In this document: positions 25,206 to 33,523 of the stretch, in pieces
Layout of the letters: every line of letters starts with the position of its first letter
How positions within the stretch are numbered: position 1 is the stretch's first letter
Source: Chthoniobacterales bacterium
Lineage (GTDB): Bacteria > Verrucomicrobiota > Verrucomicrobiia > Chthoniobacterales > JAATET01
Reading direction: 5' to 3'
DNA length: 64,000 bases
Assembly (NCBI GenBank): GCA_036569045.1
Contig: DATCRI010000084.1
Location: forward strand, 1-64,000
Position numbers and translations under genes: made by a program
Notes under the pieces: model-generated
What the model was told of the DNA's origin: nothing
The model's input: only the letters and a program-made list of their open reading frames with translations
The model's database searches: none

Positions 25206-25641
25206 CGGAAACGGTAAACGTGACAGCTTCGATCCGCGCTGCGGCCAGGGCATCCAGCACCTGAATGGCGCGACTGTATCGGGCGACCTGATCGCTCACG
25301 ATGGTGACCACGAGCGGGGACTTGGCGGCTTCGGCACTTTGCCTGAGCCGTGACAGCGCCGCCGTCAGTTGCGGCAGCTGGGCGCTCTGGGGGGAGTCCA
25401 TCGGCTCGTCGTTCAAGGTCACGTCGCCAACGTCGGAGACCGTGATGATCTGCTCATCAACGAAGTTCACGGGCGCATCCGTATCCGCCACGCCAGGAAG
25501 GTCGATGTTCAGCTCTTTCTCCACTTTCACGGCCCCGGCCATCACCATGAAAAACAGCATGATGACGAAAACGACGTCGATCATGGGAGCGATCTGGAAT
25601 CCCAGAGCCCCCTCGTCGATGGATGGATCTACGCGCGCCAT
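25195..25641 (-). CDS. ExbD/TolR-type biopolymer transport protein (second copy)
   Basis: The protein has 148 residues: a short cytoplasmic N-terminus, one helix with the key Asp (QIAPMIDVVFVIMLFFMVMAG, D22), and a periplasmic domain ending in ALAAARIEAVTFTVSDDE. The membrane Asp carries protons in the ExbB-ExbD motor. It differs clearly from the neighbouring ExbD (25648-26103) in length and periplasmic sequence, so this is not a recent duplication. It lies 6 bases after that gene and overlaps the TonB-position gene by about 11 bases. Confidence 0.9.
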   Translation of the reverse strand: MARVDPSIDEGALGFQIAPMIDVVFVIMLFFMVMAGAVKVEKELNIDLPGVADTDAPVNFVDEQIITVSDVGDVTLNDEPMDSPQSAQLPQLTAALSRLRQSAEAAKSPLVVTIVSDQVARYSRAIQVLDALAAARIEAVTFTVSDDE

Positions 25642-25647
25642 AATTGG

Positions 25648-26103
25648 TTACTCCTTGTTTACGGAAGAAAACGAGATGTCGGAGATTCCCGCAGCCGCTC
25701 CGGCGTTCATGAGTTGAGAGATGACGCCGAGTTCCGCGTCGCGATCCGCGCGAATGACCAGGCGCGGCGGCAACTTCGGATCCACCGGCGGCTTGCGACT
25801 GTTGGACTTCGCGGCCTGAAGGTCCGTCGCAAGGCTGTCGATGGTGGCATAAGTCCGGTCATTCATGATGAAGTTCGCGACCTTCTTTTTGTCATCCCAT
25901 CGCACGTTGACGACGATCTCGGTGCGGCTGTTTTCCTTTTTCAGGCCATTGGCCGCCACGGGTAGCTTGATGGTCTTATCCACCTTCAGGACCTGCGCCG
26001 ACGTGATCGCCATGAAAAACACGAGCAGGACGAGCAGCACGTCCACCATCGGAGCGACCTGAAATTCCGGGTCGCCATTCAAACTGCCTCCGCCTCCTGC
26101 CAT
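25648..26103 (-). CDS. ExbD/TolR-type biopolymer transport protein (first copy)
   Basis: The protein has 151 residues. The single helix VAPMVDVLLVLLVFFMAITSA carries the essential Asp (D20), followed by an ExbD periplasmic domain (PPRLVIRADRDAELGVISQLMNAGAAAGISDISFSS). The N-terminus is Gly-rich (MAGGGGSLNGDPEF). It starts 37 bases after exbB. With the second ExbD it may form the two unlike copies of the ExbD dimer that sits inside an ExbB pentamer; this is inference. Confidence 0.9.
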   Translation of the reverse strand: MAGGGGSLNGDPEFQVAPMVDVLLVLLVFFMAITSAQVLKVDKTIKLPVAANGLKKENSRTEIVVNVRWDDKKKVANFIMNDRTYATIDSLATDLQAAKSNSRKPPVDPKLPPRLVIRADRDAELGVISQLMNAGAAAGISDISFSSVNKE

Positions 26104-26140
26104 GGCTTATTCTCCGATCGATAACGTTTCCCAGGCCCGA

Positions 26141-26965
26141 TCAGGCAACGGAAGGTTCCTGAGTGACGGGCACAACCGTTTCCGAAGACACGAGCCAGCT
26201 CGGCCAGCCGGCCTGGGGTTCGTTTTCGCCGATGATGACGCCAGGCATCGCCTCGTAGGGCATTTTCCGAAACAGTCGCGCGACGACGTCCTGCACGTCG
26301 TGGATCCCTGCCGCGGCCCGATTGCGGAGGAAGTAATAGGCGCCAAAGGCGGGAATCGCGATGAACAGGCCGCTCGCCGTGGCGACAAGCACCTCGCCGA
26401 TCGCGGCGGAGAGGCTGGAGGGATCCCCGATGCCGGTGCTGCCCAGCGTCGCAAAGGCCTTGATCATTCCTGTAACCGTTCCGAGCAGACCGATCATCGG
26501 CGTGCAGACGCCAATCACCGACAGGTAGCTGATCATCGTTTGAATGCGGGAGTTCTCCTTGAGGACCTCCGTGGTGATGGCCTCCTGGGTGGCCTCCGCG
26601 CCATCTCCCACCAGGCTGAGGCCTGCGCGGGTCACATTGGTCAGCACCGAAGGGTTGGCGCGGCAATAGTCGTAGGCGTCGAGGTAATCGCCCCGTTGGA
26701 ACAGGCTCTTCAGCACGGCCTGCTGGTCGAGGGGCGCGATCTTCTTTCGGCCGGTGCGAAGGATTCCATCGCCGATCAGGTAAACCGTGGCCATCGAGCA
26801 GATGGCGATCGGGAACATGACCCAGCCGCCCTCCTTGAGCTGCTCGAAAAGCGTTTTGGTGTGGACGGCGGCGGGCGCTCCGGGCTCTGCCGCGCAGAGG
26901 GAGCCGATGCTAAGGAGGAAGGCGCCAGCCAGAAGAAGACTGGAGATGAGTTTGGTTTTATTCAT
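26141..26965 (-). CDS. ExbB/TolQ/MotA-family proton channel protein
   Basis: The protein has 274 residues. A signal-like segment (MNKTKLISSLLLAGAFLLSIGSLCAAEP) is followed by a helix near WVMFPIAICSMATVYLIGDGI, a cytoplasmic helical region, and the two MotA/TolQ/ExbB helices: MISYLSVIGVCTPMIGLLGTVTGMIKAFATL and IGEVLVATASGLFIAIPAFGAYYFL. These line the proton path with ExbD. The cleavable-looking N-terminus is typical of the longer ExbB forms. The ATG overlaps the upstream TPR gene by 8 bases. Confidence 0.92.
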   Translation of the reverse strand: MNKTKLISSLLLAGAFLLSIGSLCAAEPGAPAAVHTKTLFEQLKEGGWVMFPIAICSMATVYLIGDGILRTGRKKIAPLDQQAVLKSLFQRGDYLDAYDYCRANPSVLTNVTRAGLSLVGDGAEATQEAITTEVLKENSRIQTMISYLSVIGVCTPMIGLLGTVTGMIKAFATLGSTGIGDPSSLSAAIGEVLVATASGLFIAIPAFGAYYFLRNRAAAGIHDVQDVVARLFRKMPYEAMPGVIIGENEPQAGWPSWLVSSETVVPVTQEPSVA

Positions 26966-27857
26966 TCGTGGTCGGTGGATATTCGGTGTCGTTGGTCGGA
27001 CTCGTAGAGTCGGAATTGAGTTTGGCCAGTTCGATTTTGGCCTTGGCAGCCTCCGGCGAGGCGGGGTTTCCCCGGATGAGTTTTTTCAGGACGGCGACGG
27101 CGTGGGTTTTGTCCTCGAGACCGAGGTAAGCCTCCGCGGCCCCGAGCAGCGATGCGGGCAGGACGGTTTCCTGGTCCGAATAAAGTGTCGGCACTCGGAG
27201 GTAAGCGAGCAACGCGGCGTCATACTGCTCCAGCGCGAGGAGCGCATCGCCCTTCCGGCACCAGGCCGTGGCGATGGTCTGGGGATTGGTGCTCTCGGCG
27301 ATGGCCTTGTCGTAATAATTGTCCGCCTTTTGGTATTCCCCGGAGCGCGCCCACACCGCCATGATCTCGACCAGCGCCGCCCGGATCACTTCGGGATCGT
27401 CGGCGTTCTTCGTGAGCTGGTCGATAATCTGCCGGGCCTCCTGCTCGCGCTTGAGTCCCGCCAGGGCCTTGACCTTGATCACGGCGCTTGCGGCCGCGTC
27501 GTTTCCCCGGACTGCCGCGAGCTTCTGCCGGTCCGCAAGCACGGGATTGATCAACGCCAGGGCCTCCGCCGGCCGGCCAAGATCGATCAACTGCATGGCG
27601 CGCTTGAGCCGGGGATTCTCGGGAAACTCGATCTTTTCCACCATTTTCGGGTTGTAGTCGATCTGGGCGACCACTCCGGGGGCCAGCTCGCGATTGACGG
27701 AGACATAACCGTCACGGGCTCCCTTGACGGTGTCGGTTTCGAGGGTCGTGCCGTCGCGAAGCTGAATTTTGGAAGAATTGAAGGTGCTCTGCGCGGCTGC
27801 CCCTGAGGCCATGGCCACGAGCCCAGCGAATGCAATTCCGATAATCTGTGGGTTCAT
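26958..27857 (-). CDS. Exported TPR-repeat protein
   Basis: The protein has 299 residues with a signal peptide (MNPQIIGIAFAGLVAMASGAAAQ). Next comes a short beta-rich part (SKIQLRDGTTLETDTVKGARDGYVSV), which looks like a small domain that recurs in similar Verrucomicrobia/Planctomycetes proteins. Several TPR-like pairs follow from about residue 85 (RAMQLIDLGRPAEALALI, ARSGEYQKADNYYDKAI, ALLALEQYDAALLAYLRV, AYLGLEDKTHAVAVLKKL). It is probably periplasmic. It overlaps the larger TPR gene by 4 bases (ATGA) and exbB by 8 bases. Confidence 0.8.
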   Translation of the reverse strand: MNPQIIGIAFAGLVAMASGAAAQSTFNSSKIQLRDGTTLETDTVKGARDGYVSVNRELAPGVVAQIDYNPKMVEKIEFPENPRLKRAMQLIDLGRPAEALALINPVLADRQKLAAVRGNDAAASAVIKVKALAGLKREQEARQIIDQLTKNADDPEVIRAALVEIMAVWARSGEYQKADNYYDKAIAESTNPQTIATAWCRKGDALLALEQYDAALLAYLRVPTLYSDQETVLPASLLGAAEAYLGLEDKTHAVAVLKKLIRGNPASPEAAKAKIELAKLNSDSTSPTNDTEYPPTTNE

Positions 27858-30703
27858 CCTTGCGTCATCTCCGCCAGGCGCTTGCGCGCGGTTTCGAATT
27901 CCGGGAAGCCGGAGAGATTCTGATGTTGGAGGAACTCCTCGTAGATCGAGCGGGCTTTGGCCCCGTCTCCCAATTTCTCGTAACAGCCTGCGTTAGCGGC
28001 GTAGGCCTTCGCGACCCACGGCAAATACAGGCGATAGCCCATGTAGACTTTCTCGTAATAGGCGATGGCTTTGGGCAGGTTTCCGGCCTGACTCTCGATC
28101 TGACCAAGCGCGAAAATGCTGGACGCCGTCGCCTCGCCTCGCCATTCGCGGGTGGACGCCACCGCCTCGAACAACGCCCGGGCCTCGTCAAAGCGCCCCA
28201 GCGCGAACAGGGTATTCGCCTTGCCGAGGGTCGCCTCCTTCAACTTCGCGCGAGCTCCGCTCTTCTCGAGAGCGGTCTGGAAATGCCTCAACGCCTCCGT
28301 GAGCCGGCCTTCGTTCAAGGCGATCTGGCCGAGACCCACATCGGTGTATTCCCGGTAGCTGCTCTTGGGAAACGACTTTTCCAGACGCTCGTAATACGCG
28401 GTCGCCCGCCGGGAGTCTCCCTTGCCGAGGAGAAAGTCTCCGGTGAATGCCAGCAACGCCGGGCTGAGCACATCCGGCTTGTAGGCATTGGCGAGCGTCG
28501 TCATGGCGGCTTCGCTTCCGCCTTCGTCCTTGAACTCCCGGCAAAGTTCCGCCTTTGCGTAGAGAAGGCGGGCTTGCGTCACCGGAGTCTTGTCCTCGCT
28601 CACCTCCGCCATCAGCCGGTCAAACTCGCGCTGAGGTTCCGGGCGCTTGCCCGTCTGGTCGGGTCGCATTCGCACACAAAGCGTCACGAGCTGCGCAATC
28701 AATTCCTCCACGGTTTCCCGGCGCACGTCGGCGATCGTGAGGAGGATGGCGTCGGCCACATACTGGCGAGCCTCGTCGGCGCGGCCCAGGCGGGCCTTGG
28801 CCTGGGTCACGGCAGAGATCCCTGCCAGCACGGAAGGGTGGGACGGATGGCGGCTGACGAAGTCGCTGAACACGGCCTCGATGCGTTTCCAGTCCTTCTT
28901 CTGCTGGAGCAACTTCCTCATCGCAAATAGCGAGTAACCAATCACGCCGTCGTTTTTGCCCAGATTGTAGGCTTGCTGATAGGCGTCGATCGCCTCGTCG
29001 ATCTGGTCGTTCTCGGCGAGGGCGTCGGCTTTCAAGGCGATGACTTCCGCGGAAAGCTGGGCGCCGGGATAGTCTTTCATCCATTGGTCGCAGTCGGCGA
29101 TGACCTCCGCATATTTGGACGCGCTGAATTTGCAGACTCCCAGCCGGTAGCGAGCGTCCGGGACGAAAAATCCATCCGGATAGGTCTTCAGATAATCGTT
29201 CAGGGAAGTTGTTGCCGCGTCATAATCTCCCGAGAGAAGCTGGCAAAGGCCGATGCGAAACCGGGATTCCTCCACGAATTGACCGCTCGGAAAATCGGTC
29301 AGATACCGACGGTAATCGTTGAGCGCCACCTCATACTTGCCCTGGGCGAAGCGGCTGTTCCCGAGAAAAAACCGGATCTGTTCCGTAAATTTGCTGTTCG
29401 GTTGCTCCTTGAGCATCCTTCCGAAATAAGTCTCCGCCGCCACGGGATCGTTCGCCGTTAGCGCGGTCGTGCCCAGCAGGTAACCGATCGCATCCGCGTT
29501 TGGGTGGTCGGGAAACTCGTTCAGATACAGCTCGGCATAGCGCCGTGTCTCCGCGATACGGCCGGCTTCCGCAGATTCCACGGTGATGCCATAAAGGGCT
29601 TCCTGGCGTTCGGGATCTTCCGGATAACGCCGCAAAAACTCGCCGTAGATCGCGAGCGCCTCCCAATGTTGCTTGGTCTCCGCGTAGGCCCGCGCAAGTC
29701 GCAGAAGGTGCGCGGAGGAAAAGTCCGGGGTGTTCCGGTATTCAGTCAGCATCCGGGACGCCTCGGAGATACTCTGCGACAGAAACGTGTTCTGGCCCAT
29801 TAGCTCCGCGACCTTGCTGGGATCGGTCCGCATCGTCAGAGCATTGTCCGCCAGCTGCTTCTGCATGTTCTGGAGACCCGCCTCCTGCAGTTCGATGACC
29901 CTTTGCTTGGAAAGGACAACTTCGTAGGCTCCGAGCGCGAGATCGGCCTTCTTTTCGTTGAGGAGTTGATCTCCGAGACGGAAAGCCATCGTGTTCAGTC
30001 GGAAAATGTTCGGCAGGTAGCCGACGTTTTTGCGCAACTGGCCAAGGGTCGCAATGGCCTTATCGTAAGCCTTGCCTCTCGCGTAGGAGTCCGCCAGCAG
30101 CAGCAATCCCTCGGCCTGCCACGCGTTCTTGACGCCCGTGCCGACCAGAAGGCGCAAAATCTCGACGGCCCGGTCGTATTGCTGCGATTCCAGATAAACC
30201 TTTCCCTCACCAAGCAGCGCCCGCTCCCGGAATTTCGGATTAGCCTCCAGTTGCTTGTAGCCGGCGATCGCGGCTTCAAAATTTCCGGACTTCAAGGCAG
30301 CAAAGCCGAGCGAGACCATCGCCTCGTTCCGGCTGGGCGAAGAGGGATATCTTTCGAGGAATTTCCGCAGTGTTTCCGTGGCCGGGGCATATTGCTCGCT
30401 CCGCATGTAGGCGGCCGCAAGCGTCAGATAGACGACTTCGATGCGTGCTTCGGGAGGTGCCTGGGACACCACCGTCTCGAGAAGCGGCGCAGCGGTGGCG
30501 TAATCGCCCCGGGCGAAGGCCGCCGCGCCATCCTGGTAGGCCTTCTGAAGCGGTATTCCCGAGGCGGCCGGGGCCGTCTCCGGGGCCGGAAATCCGGCAG
30601 GCGCCTGAGCAGGAGCGTTCGAACTCGCCAGAAGACCCAGAAGGATCACGCCGGCTGCCAAGCAAAATCCAGAATTAATGAGGAAGCCGTTGCTGGAACC
30701 CAT
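27854..30703 (-). CDS. Large exported TPR-repeat protein, first gene of the ExbB/ExbD operon
   Basis: The protein has 949 residues. A signal peptide of about 35 residues (CLAAGVILLGLLASSNAPAQA) is followed by some 18-20 TPR-like helix pairs over the whole length, for example AAFARGDYATAAPLLETVV, FRIGLCQLLSGDYDAATTSLNDYL, and YTDVGLGQIALNEGRLTEALRHF. Long exported TPR arrays act as periplasmic scaffolds, and related ones pair with Tol/ExbB motors. ATG at 30703 is chosen because it gives a good signal peptide; a GTG five codons upstream is possible. The stop overlaps the next gene (ATGA). Confidence 0.82.
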   Translation of the reverse strand: MGSSNGFLINSGFCLAAGVILLGLLASSNAPAQAPAGFPAPETAPAASGIPLQKAYQDGAAAFARGDYATAAPLLETVVSQAPPEARIEVVYLTLAAAYMRSEQYAPATETLRKFLERYPSSPSRNEAMVSLGFAALKSGNFEAAIAGYKQLEANPKFRERALLGEGKVYLESQQYDRAVEILRLLVGTGVKNAWQAEGLLLLADSYARGKAYDKAIATLGQLRKNVGYLPNIFRLNTMAFRLGDQLLNEKKADLALGAYEVVLSKQRVIELQEAGLQNMQKQLADNALTMRTDPSKVAELMGQNTFLSQSISEASRMLTEYRNTPDFSSAHLLRLARAYAETKQHWEALAIYGEFLRRYPEDPERQEALYGITVESAEAGRIAETRRYAELYLNEFPDHPNADAIGYLLGTTALTANDPVAAETYFGRMLKEQPNSKFTEQIRFFLGNSRFAQGKYEVALNDYRRYLTDFPSGQFVEESRFRIGLCQLLSGDYDAATTSLNDYLKTYPDGFFVPDARYRLGVCKFSASKYAEVIADCDQWMKDYPGAQLSAEVIALKADALAENDQIDEAIDAYQQAYNLGKNDGVIGYSLFAMRKLLQQKKDWKRIEAVFSDFVSRHPSHPSVLAGISAVTQAKARLGRADEARQYVADAILLTIADVRRETVEELIAQLVTLCVRMRPDQTGKRPEPQREFDRLMAEVSEDKTPVTQARLLYAKAELCREFKDEGGSEAAMTTLANAYKPDVLSPALLAFTGDFLLGKGDSRRATAYYERLEKSFPKSSYREYTDVGLGQIALNEGRLTEALRHFQTALEKSGARAKLKEATLGKANTLFALGRFDEARALFEAVASTREWRGEATASSIFALGQIESQAGNLPKAIAYYEKVYMGYRLYLPWVAKAYAANAGCYEKLGDGAKARSIYEEFLQHQNLSGFPEFETARKRLAEMTQG

Positions 30704-30773
30704 ACTCCCCGAGATCACCGATATTCATGATTGATGCGGATTTCCGGAGGGACGGTAAATGGCTTTAAAGTTC

Positions 30774-30849
30774 GTCAATGATAGAGCTTTGAATCGAGTT
30801 TTCGGCACCTCCTCTAATCAGCGAAATTTGTGTGTCAATGGAAATTGAC
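30774..30849 (-). promoter_or_regulatory. AT-rich candidate promoter/operator of the TPR-ExbB operon
   Basis: On the coding strand a perfect TTGACA (30838-30833) is followed by a poor -10 (TTAGAG-like, 15-16 bases away). GTCAATG on the + strand occurs twice, 60 bases apart (30774 and 30834). The second copy is part of a perfect inverted repeat, GTCAAT-GGAA-ATTGAC (30834-30849). The region between 30704 and 30892 is clearly richer in A/T than the flanks and holds no gene. Confidence 0.35.
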
Positions 30850-30892
30850 CCGCATATCTGTAAGATTTTTTCGCCGTGGGGGGGCGACAAAG

Positions 30893-31612
30893 TCAATCGC
30901 GGCCCGGCTCGAGGGAACCTCCGAGGATGTGCATCCAATGCGCGAGGAAGAATTGTTTTTCCGTCGGCAGGAGAGTCGGCGAGGCGCCGACGATGGGCCG
31001 CATCGCGGTCATCATCTGCAGGCAGACGAGCACGTAGATGCAGGCCCAGACGCCCAGCCGGCTGCTCGCGCCGCTCCAGGCGATGATGGCCGATTTTGAG
31101 AGCAGCCGCAGGCCGAAGCCGAGCGCGACAAGCCACAGCACGATGTGCAGGCACGCCATGAACGCGACGGAATCGGTGGATTGCGAAAAGATCCACGCGA
31201 TCGGCGCGAGACTCACCAGCAGAACGGCCGTCAGGCAGATGCTCGCCATCAGCAAGCTGACCACATCGCGCAGCCGCACGTCCGCCCCATTCAGGCACAG
31301 GAAGACAAAAAGGCTCGGCAAACAGATCAGCGCGGCAACGGCGGAGCCGCCCACGATCTTGGCTGGGGCGATCCCGTATTGCGCCCCGCCTTCCAGGCTG
31401 CCCACCACGAGGCCGTAGAGCCCGAGCGCGACGACCGCCACGAGGGAGAGCGCGCCGAGCACCGTGGCGGCCCGCCCTTCCAGAAGCTCGCAGACGACCT
31501 TCCCCGGCTGTTTGAGCAACGCGGAAATCACGCTCCAGGTTGTGGGTGGTTCGTCCATCCGGACATATTCGAAGGAGTTGCGAGGCGGCAGGGCGGGTGG
31601 TTCGTCGTTCAT
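30893..31612 (-). CDS. Polytopic membrane protein, paralogue of the adjacent gene
   Basis: The protein has 239 residues and about six hydrophobic helices after a Pro-rich cytoplasmic N-terminus of about 50 residues. I do not recognise the family. It shares an order of motifs with the protein encoded at 31627-32319: a helix followed by G-x-x-x-G, LICLPSLFVFLCLNG, then VVSLLMASICLTAVLLVSLAPIAWIF, and a closing MRPIVGASP with an aromatic tail. ATG at 31612 is 14 bases after the paralogue's stop, so the two form a unit. A Yip1-like or transport-accessory role is possible but unsupported. Confidence 0.65.
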   Translation of the reverse strand: MNDEPPALPPRNSFEYVRMDEPPTTWSVISALLKQPGKVVCELLEGRAATVLGALSLVAVVALGLYGLVVGSLEGGAQYGIAPAKIVGGSAVAALICLPSLFVFLCLNGADVRLRDVVSLLMASICLTAVLLVSLAPIAWIFSQSTDSVAFMACLHIVLWLVALGFGLRLLSKSAIIAWSGASSRLGVWACIYVLVCLQMMTAMRPIVGASPTLLPTEKQFFLAHWMHILGGSLEPGRD

Positions 31613-31626
31613 GGCATGTGTTTGGG

Positions 31627-32319
31627 TTAAAGGAGGTGGTGAATCGCGCGCCAGACGGCCTGGAAAAAATTGCCGTGCAGCGGATCGGGCCGAAAAAATT
31701 CCACGGCGAGCCCGGGACTGCCGATGAAGGGACGGAGCACCCACGCGAGCTGCGTGCCGAGCAGAAGCGCGCCGGCGAGCCAGCCGAACAACACGCGCCG
31801 GGCCACCGCCGCGCTACCGCTCGTGACGACAACCAGCCGGAAAAGACGCCGCACGCCGATGATACCAGCGAAAGCGATGACGCCCACATGCGCGAGCAGC
31901 GTGACGTTATGCCCACCGATGCCATTTCCTGCGGCAAGCGATGGCGTGTTCCAAAGCAGGAAAAGCATGATCGGCGCAATGGCCGCGAGCACCATGGCGG
32001 TCACCGAGAAACTCATCAGGATGGCGAGCGTCGTCTGGCGGAATCCCATCCCACTGCCGAGAAGCTGGCCGAGGCAGCCATTGAGCGCGGCATTTCCGCC
32101 GCAGGTCAGGAAGACGAGGAGCGGAAACTTGATCGCCGTGAACACCGCCTGCCATCCATCGCGCCAGAGGCCAAGCGTGGCTCCGTAGAGCCCGCCACCA
32201 ATCACGATGACCAGGACGCACACGCCGGCCCAGCGCCAGCTTCGTTCCTCCAGCCACGTCCGCTGGGCCGAGGCGTTGCCTCCCAGCAGGCGTCGGAAAC
32301 GAGCGGGCGCGTTGAACAT
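31627..32319 (-). CDS. Polytopic membrane protein, paralogue of the adjacent gene
   Basis: The protein has 230 residues and six hydrophobic helices. It aligns by eye with its neighbour: IKFPLLVFLTCGGNAALNG corresponds to LICLPSLFVFLCLNG, LAILMSFSVTAMVLAAIAPIMLFLL to the following helix, and LRPFIGSPGLAVEFFRPDPLHGNFFQAVWRAI to the MRPIVGASP end. The family is not recognised. ATG at 32319. The gene ends 14 bases before its partner. Confidence 0.68.
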   Translation of the reverse strand: MFNAPARFRRLLGGNASAQRTWLEERSWRWAGVCVLVIVIGGGLYGATLGLWRDGWQAVFTAIKFPLLVFLTCGGNAALNGCLGQLLGSGMGFRQTTLAILMSFSVTAMVLAAIAPIMLFLLWNTPSLAAGNGIGGHNVTLLAHVGVIAFAGIIGVRRLFRLVVVTSGSAAVARRVLFGWLAGALLLGTQLAWVLRPFIGSPGLAVEFFRPDPLHGNFFQAVWRAIHHLL

Positions 32320-32380
32320 GCGTCGACCCTGCGCGACGTCGGTGGGGAATCGATGAAGGCCGCGTGAAATGCGCGCGAAA

Positions 32381-33523
32381 TCAATCCAGCGTCTGCCGGT
32401 AGCGCTTCACGCCGACGGTGAGCACGATGAGTGCGAAGAGCGCGAGCGGCCAGACGTCGCGGGCAATGTCGGCCGCGCCATTTCCTTTGAGCAGGATGCC
32501 ACGGACGATGCGCAGGAAATGGGTGAGCGGAAAGACCTCGCCCAGCCACTGCGCCCAGACAGGCATGCCCCGAAAGGGAAACATGAATCCGGACAGCAGG
32601 ATCGACGGAAGAAAAACGAAGAACGTCATCTGCATCGCCTGGAGCTGATTCCTTGCGACGGTGGAGATCGTGATCCCGAGGGCCAGATTCGCGGCGATGA
32701 AGACAAACGCCGCCGCGAGCAACAGCGCGATGCTCCCGAGCATCGGCACATGAAAGAGGAAATGCGCGACAAGCAGGATGATGCCCACCTGCACGTAGCC
32801 GACCATGATGTAGGGCACGATCTTGCCGACGAGCACCTCGCTGGGCCGGGTGGGCATCGAGAGCAAGGTTTCCATCGTGCCGCGCTCGCGTTCGCGCGTG
32901 ATCGCAAGCCCGGTGATCATCACCATCGTCATCGTGAGAATCACGCCCATCAGGCCTGGCACGATGTTGTATTGCGTAATGACCTCGGGATTGTAGAGCG
33001 CGTGCACCCGCACATCGACGGGACCGCTCGTGCCGGCGAGAAAGGCGAGCGGCCCCTTGAGATCGTTGGTCAGCGCCTGATCGAACAAACTCGTCAGCGA
33101 CCCGAGCGCCTGTCCCGTGGCGGAGGGATCGGTGGCGTCTGCCTCGACAAGAATCGCCGGCCGATCGCCGCGCTGCAGATCCCGTGAAAAATTTTCCGGG
33201 ATGTTGACCACGAACTGGATCTGCCCGCGGGCGAGCAGATCGCGCCCCTCCTGCTCGGTCTTCACCACGCGCGTGAAGTTGTAATAGGTGCTGTTTTGCA
33301 GGGCGTGAAGAATGGTTCGCGCCTGCGGGCCATGGTCGGCGATCAACACCGCGGCCGGCAGATGACGCGGGTCGGAATTGATCGCGTAGCCGAAGAGCAG
33401 CAGCTGGATCACGGGGATGCCGAGCATCATCGCAAACGTGAGCCGGTCGCGGCGCATTTGCGTGAATTCCTTCACGATCATTGCGCCGAGCCGGCGCGGC
33501 GAGAAAGGCGACCGCTCGTTCAT
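32381..33523 (-). CDS. ABC-2 type exporter permease (YbhR/YbhS-like)
   Basis: The protein has 380 residues. It has an N-terminal helix (LTFAMMLGIPVIQLLLFGYAI), a large extracytoplasmic domain (about 50-175), and five further helices ending with PLALFALIVLTVGVKRYRQTLD. The ITRERERGTMETLLSMPTRPSEVLVGKI segment is the typical ABC-2 coupling region. It pairs with the ATPase encoded just upstream, whose stop overlaps its ATG (ATGA). The only permease gene of the operon, it probably works as a homodimer. Confidence 0.92.
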   Translation of the reverse strand: MNERSPFSPRRLGAMIVKEFTQMRRDRLTFAMMLGIPVIQLLLFGYAINSDPRHLPAAVLIADHGPQARTILHALQNSTYYNFTRVVKTEQEGRDLLARGQIQFVVNIPENFSRDLQRGDRPAILVEADATDPSATGQALGSLTSLFDQALTNDLKGPLAFLAGTSGPVDVRVHALYNPEVITQYNIVPGLMGVILTMTMVMITGLAITRERERGTMETLLSMPTRPSEVLVGKIVPYIMVGYVQVGIILLVAHFLFHVPMLGSIALLLAAAFVFIAANLALGITISTVARNQLQAMQMTFFVFLPSILLSGFMFPFRGMPVWAQWLGEVFPLTHFLRIVRGILLKGNGAADIARDVWPLALFALIVLTVGVKRYRQTLD

